From NCBI GenBank assembly GCA_930367205.1, contig OV884012.1, positions 59,169,239 through 59,233,238 of the forward strand: DNA of 64,000 nt, given 5' to 3'. Every line of letters begins with the position of its first letter. Position 1 is the stretch's first letter. The position numbers and the translations under genes were made by a program. Shown one piece after another: positions 1 to 11,239 of this stretch. Below the pieces are notes generated by a model that saw only the letters and a program-made list of their open reading frames with translations, was not told the origin of the DNA and made no database searches. The stretch is from Acanthosoma haemorrhoidale (lineage: Eukaryota > Arthropoda > Insecta > Hemiptera > Acanthosomatidae).

Positions 1-1020
1 CCTTTTAGTGCGGCCTTTCGCCAACTTTCACTTCGACAACCTACTTATTTCTATCATAGATTTACATGTCAGGGTCTACTCACATGTAACAAAGTGATAA
101 ATATCAAACATTGACCGGGTAGTGAATAAATAAAGAAAACGAAAAATATAACCTAAAACCATAACTAAATAAAAATTGCATATACACAGAGATACAATAA
201 GGCTAGTATATCGTTGTCCTGACTGTGGTTACGGACCCGTAGCCTCCGTCCTCAAGGTCGTGTTCTAGCTCGTAATTACCACTCCGTACTCCAGTATGCT
301 GAACGCTGGCATCTATCTGACTCTTCATCGTTGCAGCGAGACTGACCGTAAACATCGTAGGGAATCAGTTCCCAGTATAAGCCACCTGATACCTCAGCGT
401 AACATTGCATATGCACAACAAACTGAACAAACACATAAGGATTTTAAAAAATTTTCATTTCCCGATACTCCAACTACTTGATTAATGTTAACATAACATA
501 AAGTAAGTTTCAGTGGAAAATGACAAAAACCCTTATATGTGGCTTGAGTAATTCTTGTCGGTTTTGGCATACCTGTGCTCAAATTACTGGTGGGTTCTGC
601 GGTCTAGATTTTCTTTCATTTGACACTGTTCCTTGGGTATTTTATTTATTAGCATTAGTGATAACCATATTCTTTTTATGACCTATGAAGCCGAAAACAG
701 CATAACTATTTATTTCTCCAAACATGGCTAATATTCAATAAAACAAATATGAATATTAGGCGTCAAACGAATATGAATGGGCTGGAGGAATGTCATTTTT
801 CTAACTACAGATTTAATCATAACGAAGAAATCAGTAGTTGTTTCAGACCAAAAACGGTTAGTTTGTAATAGATCGTAGCTAAAATATTCACCAAAATAAA
901 TCTATTAAAATCACCCAGGGTTGTGTTATCTGTCTTATTTCGTTACCGTCTCTAATTTAGTGTTGGTTTAAATAATTTCACCATTTTGATGATCACTACT
1001 TACAATAATTCAGGCAATAT
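1..1020. other. AT-rich DNA, no gene recognised
   Basis: Two overlapping short ORFs (296-481 plus, 394-582 minus) are about 60 codons each and resemble nothing I know. I see no repeat structure or RNA gene here. Confidence 0.6.
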
Positions 1021-1500
1021 AGGATTGTCCGCATCTGCTACGAAACAACTTTCCTCCGGGATGGGAAATAAGATCGACGCTGAAACAACGACAGTATAAG
1101 GATCATCTGGCAATCTCTTACATTTCCCGGAGACAATAGGGCAATAGACAATAAAAAAAGATATGGGGTAGGACGGAGGATGTATAGTATAGATGATTTG
1201 TCGAAGGGAAGAAAGGCTGAGCGATTTTGTGTTGACTTTGTGACTTTATTAAAGGCGCGCAGAACGGGGCTGTGTCCCCCCAGCGAGGTGCCCCTTCGTC
1301 ATAGAGAGAACCTTTGAATAATTCCGGTCATGTAGGCCTGACAAGGGCTTCGGGAGTAACTACGTCTGTGGGGCCGCCAATAGCCCAATATCACACACCG
1401 TGAATATCACAAATCTTTCACAAAGCAACTACCGCTGTGTGTCGACGTTCCTTCTACGGCCCGGAGGGAGAGAGGGCTCGCCTCCCGCGATTCAATATAT
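1021..1500. other. GC-richer non-coding island
   Basis: Composition rises sharply above the AT-rich surroundings, with GC blocks near 1255-1310 and 1440-1495, yet no frame stays open for long. It does not match another part of the window that I can see. Islands like this in a gene desert can be enhancers or promoters, but nothing in the sequence proves that. An old, unrecognised mobile element is the main alternative. Confidence 0.35.
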
Positions 1501-1974
1501 TTATAACAATAAATTTAGCTTCTCGTTTTAGATTCGGGTAGGGGGAGGGAATGTCACAATATATGGTAAAATAAAATTCTCTACAGTGGTGCAAGGATAT
1601 CATTGTTACTTGATGAATATATTTATCTTTACGTTACATATCGCAAACATCCACTAGTAAAAATAAACAAAAATATAAAAATCAGGTAAATAGGGCATAA
1701 ATAGGGAACATATCTACTCTCTTTGTAAAACATGGGACGAGTTACAATTTCAAACTCAATTCTATGACTTTGGGTAATTAAAGTTCCAAAATCAAAAAAT
1801 ACATATTAGATATTAATCGGGGCAGAAATTGATACCCTACTCAATACGATTAGAAATTTTTTTTTAATATATGTGTTGGGCCGTCATTGTTGTCCTGTTG
1901 TGCTAAGTCACATCTAACTCTATAGCGGAGAAGAGTTATGACCTTGACAACCGCTTGGTTATGGGTACTATTAT
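1501..1974. other. AT-rich spacer, nothing recognised
   Basis: There are no ORFs of note and no visible repeats. A short T run (about 1858-1866) is the only simple-sequence feature. Confidence 0.5.
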
Positions 1975-2330
1975 TGATCTATCTGACTCCATTTTTTTTG
2001 TAGGTGCGCGTGCTCCATCAGTGCACTAAGTTCAGGATAAGATAGGTACAGGTTAGGTTTTTTGGTATTTTATTTGATCTTGGAATGCAACGAGCGCACT
2101 TAAGGAATCCAAGGTTAGACGAAAGCCGTCCCCAAAGGCGAATGGGAAAGGCTAACTTTAGTAGGGTGGAAGTCAGGGAAGTTTACGGGGAAGGTATGGA
2201 GGCTGACAGCGTCAAACTATATCTAGCAAGCTGCAGAGGTTAAATAAGAAGACGGTATTTCGAAACATCAGTGCAACTGCGAATTCCAGTCCTAAGGCTC
2301 GACTGGAGACCGAATGTAGCTTCATTTTTT
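1975..2330. repeat. dispersed repeat R3, copy 1
   Basis: This stretch aligns in the same orientation with 11240-11720. Shared blocks include ATCTGACTC followed by a GTGCACTA-TTCAGGA block near the left end, and a block at 2265-2280 (CATCAGTGCAACTGC) matched at 11637-11652 (CATCAGTGCAGCTGC). Both copies end just before a T run. Identity is moderate, so the copies are old. I could not place the family; traces of translated similarity on the minus strand suggest a former coding mobile element, but no domain is recognisable. Confidence 0.5.
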
Positions 2331-2399
2331 TTTATAAACCCCTATTTTATTTTGTTTATAATTAAGCCTATACAATAAATATACGTTGAGCTGCAGATG

Positions 2400-2485
2400 G
2401 TTTTTTTTACTGAAATGCAATGCATTTTAAGCATCTTCTGTAAACTAACATGTATTGGATTAAAGTAAAAAAGGGTGTCAGCTCT
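2400..2485 (-). mobile_element. LINE 3'-end fragment (JB-related)
   Basis: An eight-base T run followed by about 80 bp resembles the T run and 3' non-coding part of the JB element at 40569-40660; both read T run, ACTG, a GCAATGCATTTTAAGC-like block, then a CTAACA block. The T run would be the poly-A tail of a minus-strand copy. Only the 3' end remains. Confidence 0.4.
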
Positions 2486-3473
2486 GACATATCAATCAAT
2501 GTAGATAACCAGAAGCAGCCAACGAGAGAGCCTTTTATTGGGGCAAATAAGGGGGGGTATATAATATAATTTTATGGGCGTCTGTGAAGAAGTTGGCACA
2601 ACGCCAAGCAATTAATAAATAGCCCTTTTAATATGTTATTGAAAATATTTTTTATGTCATCGGGTGATCAAATGGAATCTCGTTATAAAATATCACGTTT
2701 ATTGGTCAAACAGGGGACATATTTGGAAGTACAGACAGACAACCAAATAGAAAAAAAAGTGGAAACAAGAAAAACCAAAAATCCCTCAACCGTTAAAAAA
2801 GGATCGCAGATATGCAACGGATACAATTGTGACAATTAAGGCAACATGCCTTAACGTTACATATGATATATATATGGGTAAAATTTCTAGCCTATCGGGA
2901 CAGTAAAACTATACCGAGGGTAAGGAATTAGCGGACAGTAACGGAACCACCGGGAACAAAATACCCAACAAAGGAACCTAGGGTCAATTTGAAGTAACTG
3001 CCCTCAGCAATCACCGGACAGGCTGAACATCAGACGGAGGAAGGCTCATCCAGCCAATTACAATTGTTTTAGACTGAACAGGGAAGAAACAGTGTGCGGT
3101 TCTGAAGACACCGGACAAAACGATTGGCTGAAAAAAAATAACTGGTAGGACCCGAATTACTGATAAAAAAAATGCAGAGATATGTATGTCACACATTTTG
3201 TAACCCGAAAGTGAGCTTCATCAACGGATACTACCCCTACATTGTATAATTTTAATTGTAATCTCATTTTGTTAGCTTTAGACACTCCTTAAAATGCGAT
3301 GTAAGATTATACATCATCTTGGGCTTTGGTCTGGCATATATAAGACATCTTGGTTTGGTGCATATATACTCTAATTTCGAGTTCCAAGCAAATCCGTAAT
3401 CTGTTGACAGTATTTTTATAAGAATCGCAGCTCCATTGACCTCACAGGATCACAAACTAAACTTATCCATTCA
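2486..3473. other. spacer, nothing recognised
   Basis: The short ORFs at 2633-2839 (plus) and 3011-3196 (minus) are unrecognised and have no supporting context. Composition is mildly AT-rich throughout. Confidence 0.5.
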
Positions 3474-3475
3474 TA

Positions 3476-4703
3476 AGTTGTTATATCAGTCCGTTCGGTT
3501 TTTGTCGTCACGAAACTTCAAGCAGTCTAATATGTAGCTAACTTCAGTCCGTCCCTTGCGAGTGCACTCTCGTCACACACGACACTTCAACGTAGTTTGA
3601 CGGGAAATTCCGACGAGACTGATTGTATTTTGTGTGTTTAGGATCATCCTCAAAATGGAAAACCAAATCGACACCTCATGCTTTTTTATTTTAAAAGGCA
3701 AGAAAGCAGTGGAAACTTGCAGGATGATATGCGCTGTATACGGAGACGATGCTGTTCCAGAACGTGTGTGCCAGAAGTGGTTTTCAAGATTTCGATCGGG
3801 AAATTTTTCAGCACCTCGCTGTGACCAGCCAACTGAGCGACAAAGTGAAGGAATTAGTCGACACCAATCCCCGTTAAACAACTAGGGAGATCGCAGTTAT
3901 CCTCAAAATATCCAAATCGAGTGTTAAAAACCATCTGCATCAACTTGGCTACGTGAGCAGGCTCGATGTTTGGGTTCTCCATCAACTCAGTAAGGCTAAC
4001 CTCGCCCAAAGGATTTCCATCTGCGATTCGTTACGGAAATGTTAAGAAAACGATCCATTTTTGAAGAGAATGATGACAGGGGACGAAAAGTGGATCGTCT
4101 ATAACAATGTGGAGTGCAAATACTCATGAGGGAAGCGCGGCGAATTACTAAAAACAACCCCCAAAGCAGGACTTCACCTAAATGCTCTCGACTTGGTGGG
4201 ATTGGTGGGGTGTTGTCTTTTAGTAACTTCTTCCCATGAACAGAACCATCTATTCGGATGTGTACTGTGACCAGCTGGACAAATTAAATGCAGCGATCCA
4301 CCAGAAGTGTCCAGAACTAGCCAACCATAAGGGGATTGTCTTCCATCAGGACAATACCAGACCGCACACTTCTTTGCAGACCCGGCAGATGTAACTGGAG
4401 CTTGGCTGGGAAGTTTTGCCGCACCCTCCATATCCCTTCAGATTTCCACCTGTTTCGGTCTCTTCAAAATTCATTGAATGGACAGACCTTCAACTCTGCA
4501 GAAGATGAAAAAATCCACTTGGAAAATTTTTTTCCCAGTAAAAACAAGAAATTCTTTGAGCATGGAATTATGAATCTGCCCGTGAGATGGCAGAAGATAC
4601 AGGAACAAAACGGCAATTATATCATTGATTGAATAAATCGCTTTGTGTTTAAAAGTTGTGTCTTATTTTCGCTTAAAAAACCGAACGGACTTTTTGGACA
4701 ACC
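3476..4703 (+). mobile_element. mariner transposon, inactive, both ends present
   Basis: This 1,228 bp element is flanked on each side by TA (3474-3475 and 4704-4705), the target duplication made by mariner elements. Its inverted ends share a 16 bp perfect core, AGTCCGTTCGGTTTTT at 3488-3503, with the complement at 4676-4691. The outer 12 bp match only partly because the left end has drifted. The length fits the usual 1.2-1.3 kb for mariner. Inside lies a broken transposase on the plus strand. Both ends are kept, so an active relative could in principle still recognise the element, but its own enzyme is dead. Confidence 0.9.
3655..4632 (+). pseudogene. mariner transposase pseudogene
   Basis: Mariner transposase is a DD34D cut-and-paste enzyme. 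The ATG at 3655 opens 77 codons of the N-terminal helix-turn-helix DNA-binding part, ending at a stop at 3883-3885. Reading continues through several stops and frame changes. The first catalytic Asp survives in TGDEKW (codon 4082-4084) and the second in HQDNTRPH (codon 4350-4352). The third lies in a frameshifted segment reading DFHLFRSLQNS. The C-terminal part is open in another frame to about 4632 and ends in the RWQK...NGNYIID signature of the family. An upstream ATG at 3634 adds seven residues and is less likely the original start. Frameshifts and stops make the copy non-functional. Confidence 0.9.
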
Positions 4704-4705
4704 TA

Positions 4706-4986
4706 TTCGTATAGATAAGGCTCGTCAAAGTTGATATTTTTTTTATTTCAACGGATGCTTATCAATTAAGCATTAATTATCAAAAAAGTTAAATTCAAAT
4801 GTAAAACTCACATATCAGTAAACTTTAAGCTCTGCTCAAGTATGTCACTTAAGTAACAACTAATCATACTTTAACTTAAGTACGGCACTTACGTAAAAGT
4901 ATGAAATATATAGTAAGTGTGTGAGTACAAATAATTTAGCCAATGTACGCTATTATGCAAACCAATGTTTTAAAACCAAACCAGCC
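4706..4986. other. spacer with a short imperfect duplication
   Basis: Two related blocks, AGTATGTCACTTAAGTAA (near 4839) and AGTACGGCACTTACGTAA (near 4881), lie about 42 bp apart. AGTAAGTGTGTGAGT at about 4912 recurs as AGTAAGCGTGTGAGT at about 5253, bracketing the tandem array that follows. Confidence 0.5.
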
Positions 4987-5238
4987 TGATAGATAGTTGA
5001 TGAATATGTTATCCTCATACCTGGATAGATAGTTGATGAATATTTTATCCTCATACCTGGATAGATAGTTGATGAATATTTTATCCTCATACCTGGATAG
5101 ATAGTTGATGAATATTTTATCCTCATACCTGGATAGATAGTTGATGAATATTTTATCCTCATACCTGGATAGATAGTTGATGAATATTTTATCCTCATAC
5201 CTGGATAGATAGTTGATGAATATTTTATCCTCATACCT
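4987..5238. repeat. tandem repeat, 7 x 36 bp
   Basis: Seven adjacent 36 bp units start at 4987, 5023, 5059, 5095, 5131, 5167 and 5203. Units 2 to 7 look identical; unit 1 differs at its first base and by a G within the TATTTTATCC segment. Because 36 is a multiple of three, the minus strand stays open across the array and gives a 12-residue peptide repeat (MRIKYSSTIYPG). I see that ORF as a by-product, since nothing upstream supports translation. The near identity points to recent expansion or homogenisation. Confidence 0.95.
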
Positions 5239-5888
5239 GTATAATAATAACAGTAAGCGTGTGAGTGAATAAACTGAAAATTAAAATAAAACCAACAATA
5301 GACGTGTTTCTTCCTGGGACAACATGAGCAAACACTTCAGTTCTCATTTTTTGTCTGTTAAGGATAATTTATTTTCACACGGATAATCTCTACCATAAAT
5401 ATTTATCTTTCTATAGACTAGTAAAATGGGCCTCACATGAGACCTTTATCTATGTGTACATGTCAAGATAGGAAGTATTAAGTCCTGATCGGAAACATTT
5501 CCGAGCCACTATTAGTACATCACTGTTCAGCTGGTCACCACAATGCGTTTTTTTGTTCCTCTTATCCGACAGGCAGATGGAGAATCGTAACTTGCTCAAC
5601 TTGTTTGTCACCTTTGTAATATTTGAAACTTGCTTAAAGCTCACACATTACCTTCAACGCGGACTGTCTGCACTGTCAGAAAATAATCCAACGAAAAGGT
5701 TCGCAGAGCCACATCACTCTCGGAATTAATTATTGATTCCGTCGTTGTCAGTCACCTAAGGCTTCCTCCCTCTCCACGTGATCATTTGGCACCTACCGGC
5801 GTTGGGCTCGTTATGCAATCCAAAAATTAATCACCGAGGAGTTTTTTTCGCTGGAGGATAATATTTTGTTTTGTTTTATTAACAACAA
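5239..5888. other. spacer, nothing recognised
   Basis: One unrecognised 64-codon minus-strand ORF (5450-5644) is present. A somewhat GC-richer patch at 5750-5820 holds no frame. Confidence 0.5.
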
Positions 5889-6728
5889 GTTTTACTAAGA
5901 TAAAATTAAAATCTGCCTTATTAGACAATAAGTAATTGAGATAAATGTTCTCATTCATACCATATTTACAATTCAGCATTCACTCGCTCATTCATACAAT
6001 ATTTACAAACAGCCCAGAGGCCCCCCAAATCCACATGGTTGTCACCTCCCTCGCGTGCGAAGGAGAAAGCGGAGTCCTGGGAGGTCCCCCACGCTCCTAC
6101 GTCAGCCGCGTCACTGGATAAGAGCCAGCGGAGGCTAACCAAGAGCGCGAGAACCACAGCCGCTCAGGACATGATTAGAGAAACTGGCCATTGCCAGGAC
6201 TCCCACTATCACTTAATTATAGCAGGTCACGAGGCCACTGCCGTTTTAGTCTCCGAGGAGGATTATAGGAATGAGTGGTGCAGTCAAAAATGACTGTGCT
6301 AGGGAATTAGGGTGGTTGGACAGGTTGCTATGGAATTTTATGAACTTGGAAGGGATAAGTTCAAGAATGTAGGGTATATTCAGATCATTATGAAGGGTTT
6401 TGTTGCTGACGTAATAAGGGGATTTACTATTGTTCTCACGACTTTTGATTGGATGCGCTTGATGTTCGACTTTTTTGATGTCCCCCATAGCTCTATTACG
6501 TATGTGCAGATTGACTTAAGTATAACTTTGTAAATAAGTAGTTTATTTTCTATTGAGAGATGGGATGTCCTTCGAAGTAGTCTGTACAGTTGTTCAAACC
6601 GTCTGTTTAGTTCTTGTCTTTTTAGCCTCGTGTGTGGGTTCCATGTCAGTCTTTTGTCGAGATGGAAGCCTAAATACCGTACTGTCTTGGATACAGGGAG
6701 AGGAATTGAATTTAAAAAGACTAGCGGA
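5889..6728 (-). mobile_element. Jockey-like A (JA) LINE, 5'-truncated copy
   Basis: The segment aligns with JA copies at 35761, 53141, 56550 and 61900 in the same orientation. The left edge is the 3' end (T-rich, then a block that in other copies reads TACAATCTGCCTTATTGGGC); the right edge breaks at 6728 where the 61900 copy continues. The minus strand at 6246-6488 encodes the end of the ORF2 reverse-transcriptase protein (SNKTLHNDLNIPY, HSNLSNHPNSLAQSF). The rest is the low-coding 3' region. Truncation at the 5' end is the normal outcome of target-primed reverse transcription. Frame breaks make it inactive. Confidence 0.85.
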
Positions 6729-6880
6729 AGGATAATATTGAAAATATTCTACCGCAATGATGGCAGCGTTTGTTAAAACATGAAAATTGGTTTTGACAAT
6801 GAATAAATGAATTTCGTAATTCTATTCTGCCAAGCACAAAAGTCTGCTAATAATAGGCATTGTTCTAAACCAATTTCCTA

Positions 6881-6910
6881 TATATATATATATATATTTT
6901 TTTTTTTTTT
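6881..6910. repeat. (TA)n tract and T run
   Basis: A (TA)n run of roughly 18 bp is followed directly by 14 T. The T run is the complement of the poly-A tail of the JB element to its right. Confidence 0.9.
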
Positions 6911-7162
6911 CTTCATAGCCGCTTTTAATTTACATTAGATAATTATATATAATTATAGATCCTCTAGCAAATCTATTTACAAATTATTTTGTATTTCCTG
7001 TAGCATCACTACATTATATACAGGTTTTGTTATTTTATAGAAATTATATAATGAATAAACAAGTATAATGATATACATTCTACATGACTTGACTGAACTG
7101 ACTAATAAGGTGATGGGGCTCACCTTTATGATCAACCTTAAAACTAACTTACATACTAATTC

Positions 7163-7835
7163 TTATCCTAATTTTTCCCCGACAGTCTGTTGCCATCGAT
7201 GTGGGAGGGGTGGTGGGGTCATAGTGTTAAACACTGGATTTGTCAGGTGCTGCAACGAGTCAAAAAACTTAATGTGTCTCCGGCGGATGAACTCACCCAC
7301 CGACGGCACACCAAGCAACGGGTGCAGGTCAGCGTTCTTCAACCTCTCGAAAGAGGTATGTCGGACCACTTTTCGCATGATTCCATTCTGGAAGTGTTGG
7401 AGACATTTGGCTGTATTGTCAGTCAAGTGGGTAAATAGTGGGGCACCGTACAGCAGAGCTGGCCGGAGGACACATTTATATATCATCAATTTAAGACGAA
7501 GTGACATGTTAGGTGAAGTTAGCAAGTGCGATAGCCGGTAAGACCTTTGTCGTACTTTTTCTATTTTATTACTAAAATGAGTAGAGAAATGGAGATGCCT
7601 ATCCATTTTTATACCCAAATAGTGCATTGAGAAAGCTGGTGAGCTCTCTTGCCCTCCCACGCTATACGATTTTGGCAAGGATTTTTTCCCCTTTTGGAGG
7701 GAGAAGATTACGCAGTCGGTCTTCCCGGCGTTTACGCTGATATTTAACATGCCCAGTCTGTCACTGATAACGTTACAAACTGACTCGGCGTGTGTAAGAG
7801 CTCTTTGTGCACTCATGCTGCTGCTGTAAACTTTA
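7163..7835 (-). pseudogene. JB reverse transcriptase, C-terminal part
   Basis: An open minus-strand frame of 217 codons (7163-7816) matches the part of Jockey-type ORF2 after the catalytic YADD-type box. It starts with the helix after that box, then has YLGIKMDRHLHF, the thumb-like stretch with LRPALLYGAPLF, and the C-terminal FIRRRHIKFFDSLQ. The break at about 7835 falls just where the catalytic FADD would lie, so this fragment cannot polymerise. The minus-strand copy at 40765-41175 is homologous. The first Met is internal to the original protein, not a true start. Confidence 0.85.
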
Positions 7836-7839
7836 CTGT

Positions 7840-8090
7840 AAATTTTAGAGGAAATCTCGGTACAATTTCCTATATGATTTTTTCATTTATTTTATTTTGT
7901 TGTCATGGGCAACCACATGGTTAGTTAGCCACCTTTAGAGCATAGGTTATATAGATTACTCACATTAGTGAAATTACTTCAAATTACATTTACAATCATA
8001 TAATATAACAAAATTAGATAAGTTTACATACAATATAAAAATAAAAATAAGAGAACACTGGTTATATTATTTATTTGATAATTGGACAAG
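7840..8090. other. AT-rich insert inside the JB element
   Basis: This sequence replaces the missing RT middle. It begins with a T-rich run (ATTTTTTCATTTATTTTATT, about 7877) and has no coding potential. It may be the 3' end of another minus-strand LINE or a filler from deletion repair; I found no second copy in the window. Confidence 0.4.
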
Positions 8091-8625
8091 TTATTTTTTG
8101 TAATTAACTGATGACTGTACCTTCTGACGTGATGTATCGTTGATGTTCTTCCAGTTGCGCTTGACTAGTCGATGTGGGTTCTTAGGCAGTGTGGTGGATG
8201 AAAGTGTCAATAAGAGGTTTGAGCTGCTCTTGTATGTAACTGGAATCTGAGGGTGTATGACTTTGTTCACACTGAGGTTATGAATGGCATTTTCAACAAG
8301 AGCCCCCAAGCCTTGTTGGTTGTGTTATACCATAGCGTATGTCGTGCATTAAGATCTTCTACGACCCAGTGGGTAGTCATTTACACGCATGTGAGTAGTA
8401 AGGTCGAGTACTCTTGGAGAGACGCGTACTACCTCCTATACAGGGCTGTAAGGTAAATGGGATTCCCTAAATTTACCTTAACCGCTAAGTGATGTAGCTT
8501 GTTATCGGTTGTCGTAAGTGGCGGAACTAGTTCCTTCCAAGAGATGCCTTGTCGTACAGCCACGAAAAATCCACCATTGCCCTCTTGGTGGCACTAGAGT
8601 AACCCTAAGGTGGACGAATTGGGTT
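8091..8625 (-). pseudogene. JB endonuclease (APE-type) remnant
   Basis: Read on the minus strand with a few stops bridged, the frame gives NGGFFVAVRQGISWKEL and then EDLNARHTLWYN followed by RLGG. This corresponds to the GDFNAHH...WG...NxRG core of the apurinic-type endonuclease that nicks the target in Jockey-clade LINEs. The end runs into HRLVKRNWKNIND, typical of the linker before RT. The Gly-Asp of the core has become Glu-Asp, and there are in-frame stops. The homologous start (GGVLVAVRHGFTWKEV) occurs at 41530-41625. Confidence 0.75.
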
Positions 8626-8759
8626 GGCAGCCTCGTGTCTGTGTTCACCACTATGTTGGGTTGGTAGATATCTATTAGAACCTGTTATCCAAATACTACA
8701 TTACATCTATTTTGGCTATTAAAATGAAGAATAAAATGAGTCACCATTTTAAGTGCTAC

Positions 8760-9790
8760 TGGGCAGTAAGTTTGTAAATAGTAGGCTCCACAGAGCCACG
8801 AGGGCGGTACCCTATTTCACCTCCTGTTCGAGGCCAGCAATCAGACCTCGATGCAGTCCTATTATGTACTTCCTCTTCGTGGATCCCCGGATCGAGGCTG
8901 GATGGGATTGGCCTCATTTTGCACATTTGTAAGGCCCCTGAGCTTTTTGGACATTGCACCACTTCGTGTGGACCTGCCCTGCGCACCTCACACAGCTCGT
9001 CTTCCTTCCACAGTGATTGCAGGTATATCCAAATTCTTGGCACCTGTAGCACTATGGGATACCCCACTGCTGTTTCTACACAACTAATCGTATTAATACG
9101 TAGTTGATGGCTTTAACCCCCCTTGAGAGTGTTTAATGTAGAATGTGTTTCGAACTCCGGAGTCTTCGAACGTCGACAACTTCGGAGATTGGTTCCTAAA
9201 CTGTTGATGTTATGTCGTTTATGTCCTCCTGGACTTCTAGACCGAGTATAACGTATTTTTCTTGTTTCTTTTAGAGTGAAATAGCTTTAATTGTTACAAA
9301 ATTCAGGATTTTCTTCTGCGAAGTCGGGGTTTATAGTTATGCAATCCTTTTGTCCTCCTGAGAGCAAATTTTTCGATAGCTGCCTGTGGATACCACTACT
9401 GGTGGCGGCTTCTTTATCGCTGGGTCATGGAAGCTCTCTGCCAGGTTGGTTGGCTGGCCTCTCAAATTTTTTGCCTACCGATTTAGGTGCTGACTTTGCC
9501 ACCTTCTAGGCCATAACTGGGTTGCGGGGGTCCACGAACCCATCTTCGGTGTCCAGTGCTGGTTTCGGAACGGCCGCTCAATGGAGGTCTCTATGACTTC
9601 CATCTTCATTTTTTCCTTCTTCTAGATTTTCAGGACATGTTTATTCATGCAAGTTTCAGCTTCAACAGCCTGCCACTGCGCGTGGATAGACTGATTCGAC
9701 TGGCTGCACTTATGGCCAAACGCCAGCGAGCCACTTACAATTCCAATCTCAAGCTTTTATATCCAATGTTAGCCCCATCCCCGGCTGGGA
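8760..9790 (-). pseudogene. JB ORF1 (Gag-like, zinc knuckles) remnant
   Basis: ORF1 of Jockey elements binds the element RNA. On the minus strand the frame gives a Pro-rich N-terminal region, then KYVILGLEVQEDINDI and GVKAINYVLIRLVV, typical of the Jockey Gag core. Next comes a zinc-knuckle run at about 9056-8955 (CYRCQEFGYTCNHC, then CVRCAGQVHTKWC). In the first knuckle the expected His is Tyr, so it may not bind zinc; the second keeps C-C-H-C. A third, CAK...HPASIRG, follows after a stop. Several nonsense codons interrupt the frame. Stop-free pieces in other frames here are shadows. Confidence 0.8.
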
Positions 9791-9829
9791 AAAGTGCTTT
9801 TTTTTTTTACTAATTATTTCCGTATAATG

Positions 9830-10165
9830 GTTTATGTACCCGCTCCGTCAGCGCGGTTCTGTGTCCAATTCAGTTTCCTTTTAATCGTTAATGGTAGTGC
9901 CTGGCACCCCCTTGACTAAGGGATTTAGCCCTGGGCCACTTCCGTTATGGATTCCAAATACATACCGCATGATCCCGTTTCTATATTAGAAAACAGCATT
10001 CATCTCTTGCGTACTGAGTGCCGTACCTGTTACCATATCATTTTAGGTACGGCTAGGCCATTTCAGGTCTGAATTAGGTGTTGTTTCCTGTTAGTGCACC
10101 GAGCTGGCCTTTTTTGGTGGCTGACCTTAGATTTATCTCTTAATCTTGATGCGCCTGAAATGGCT
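9830..10165 (-). mobile_element. JB 5' leader
   Basis: The region upstream of ORF1 aligns with 13930-14155. The best block, at 9972-10010, contains TCCCGTTTC, then TTAGAAAACAGCATT, then CTTGC, matched at 13992-14030. Jockey-type elements carry an internal promoter at the start of this leader; I see no specific box that proves it here. Confidence 0.6.
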
Positions 10166-11239
10166 TGTTCCAATATATTTAAAAAAAGTTACATTCGGGG
10201 GGGAAAAAATAAATAAATAAATAAGAAAGTGATTGTGATTTTCTTGTTATTTTGTTATTATTCTATAGAAATAAATTTCGCTCATGTTTGAAAAATTGTC
10301 TCCTAAGAAACTGGTAGAAGGGAAACCGATGGTCTTAAAGCAGTGCCATTGTACGGGGGACCAAAAGGACAATATCGAGGGTGAAACAGGGCGATATTGG
10401 GGCGCTCACCCCGGGGCCAGTCACAACTAATAAAGCCGCTTTCTATTCTTTTATTTCCCTACTCTTTCGGCCTAACTCTGTAAGGTGCTTATTGTTGCTG
10501 GTTCCCTATTGACTAGTAGTTTCTAGTCGATTAATATTTGCAGGTATTAGTAATGAAGTATTATAACACTAGTAATGAATATGTCAACATAAAAGTGGTC
10601 TGATTTTTTTTCTTGAAAACGAGACCTCATTGAAATGTTGGGAAGCTTTATGTTCCAATCCATTCTTACCTTAATACAATTCATGCAGTTTAGTTGGCAC
10701 TTTTAACAATGTCACAGAATGTCTATTGTATTTTAGTCATAATTGAGAGGAAACAAGTCTAGAAAGTCATTCCAGAAGGTACCATAACCTTCCTTCTTGT
10801 TAGCCACTTGCCATTAGAAAATCCGCTTCGAATATAACTTGAAAATTAACTTTCTGATTTAACTGTAATCATATTAATTGTTAATGTCTCTTGTGCTGTT
10901 TAGTCTCAGAGATGTTTTCAGTGCCGTACCTAGGGTGAGGGATGGGAGCGATCCACCTCGGGTTTGACATATTTTGGGCTGGCATTTATAAAAATTATTG
11001 TTTGAATTCTATATAAATAAATAATCCAATAATGCTCGAATCAACAGGATCAATTATTAAAATAAGTATACAGTTTTACAAATGATTATGCAGTCCTCGT
11101 TGACCCGACTCGGCGTCGATTTTTTCACGCTTAAATTTTATCATTATGTGTACCATCTGTTTAAACAAAAGAATTATTTTTTTAATTATATTCACTAATT
11201 GTATATTTAGTAAAACATATAATTATAACCACTCTTGAT
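10166..11239. other. spacer, nothing recognised
   Basis: AT-rich DNA with a short (AAAT)n stretch at about 10207-10223 and a GC-richer patch at 10340-10430. No frame or repeat is recognisable. Confidence 0.5.

Larger units (their letters stand above)
6899..10165 (-). mobile_element. Jockey-like B (JB) LINE with an RT gap
   Basis: Read on the minus strand the order is 5' leader (about 10165-9830), Gag-like ORF1 (about 9790-8760), endonuclease (about 8625-8091), C-terminal RT (about 7835-7163), 3' UTR and poly-A (T run at 6899-6910). That is the layout of a Jockey-clade element. The central RT, with the first catalytic motifs, is absent; about 250 bp of unrelated AT-rich sequence (7840-8090) sits there. 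A full Jockey element is about 4.5-5 kb, so roughly 1-1.5 kb is missing. The 3' end recurs at 39712-40197 and 37674-37754, and the leader at 13930-14155. Confidence 0.85.

Noticed and set aside
4953..5234. 93-codon minus ORF with a 12-residue repeat
   Set aside because: It is a by-product of a 36 bp tandem array whose period is divisible by three; no coding context supports it.
4987..5238. CRISPR-like array (also 23328-23600)
   Set aside because: Units are directly adjacent with no variable spacers, and the surroundings are eukaryotic.
7068..7541. 157-codon plus ORF
   Set aside because: Shadow of the minus-strand JB reverse transcriptase in the same interval.
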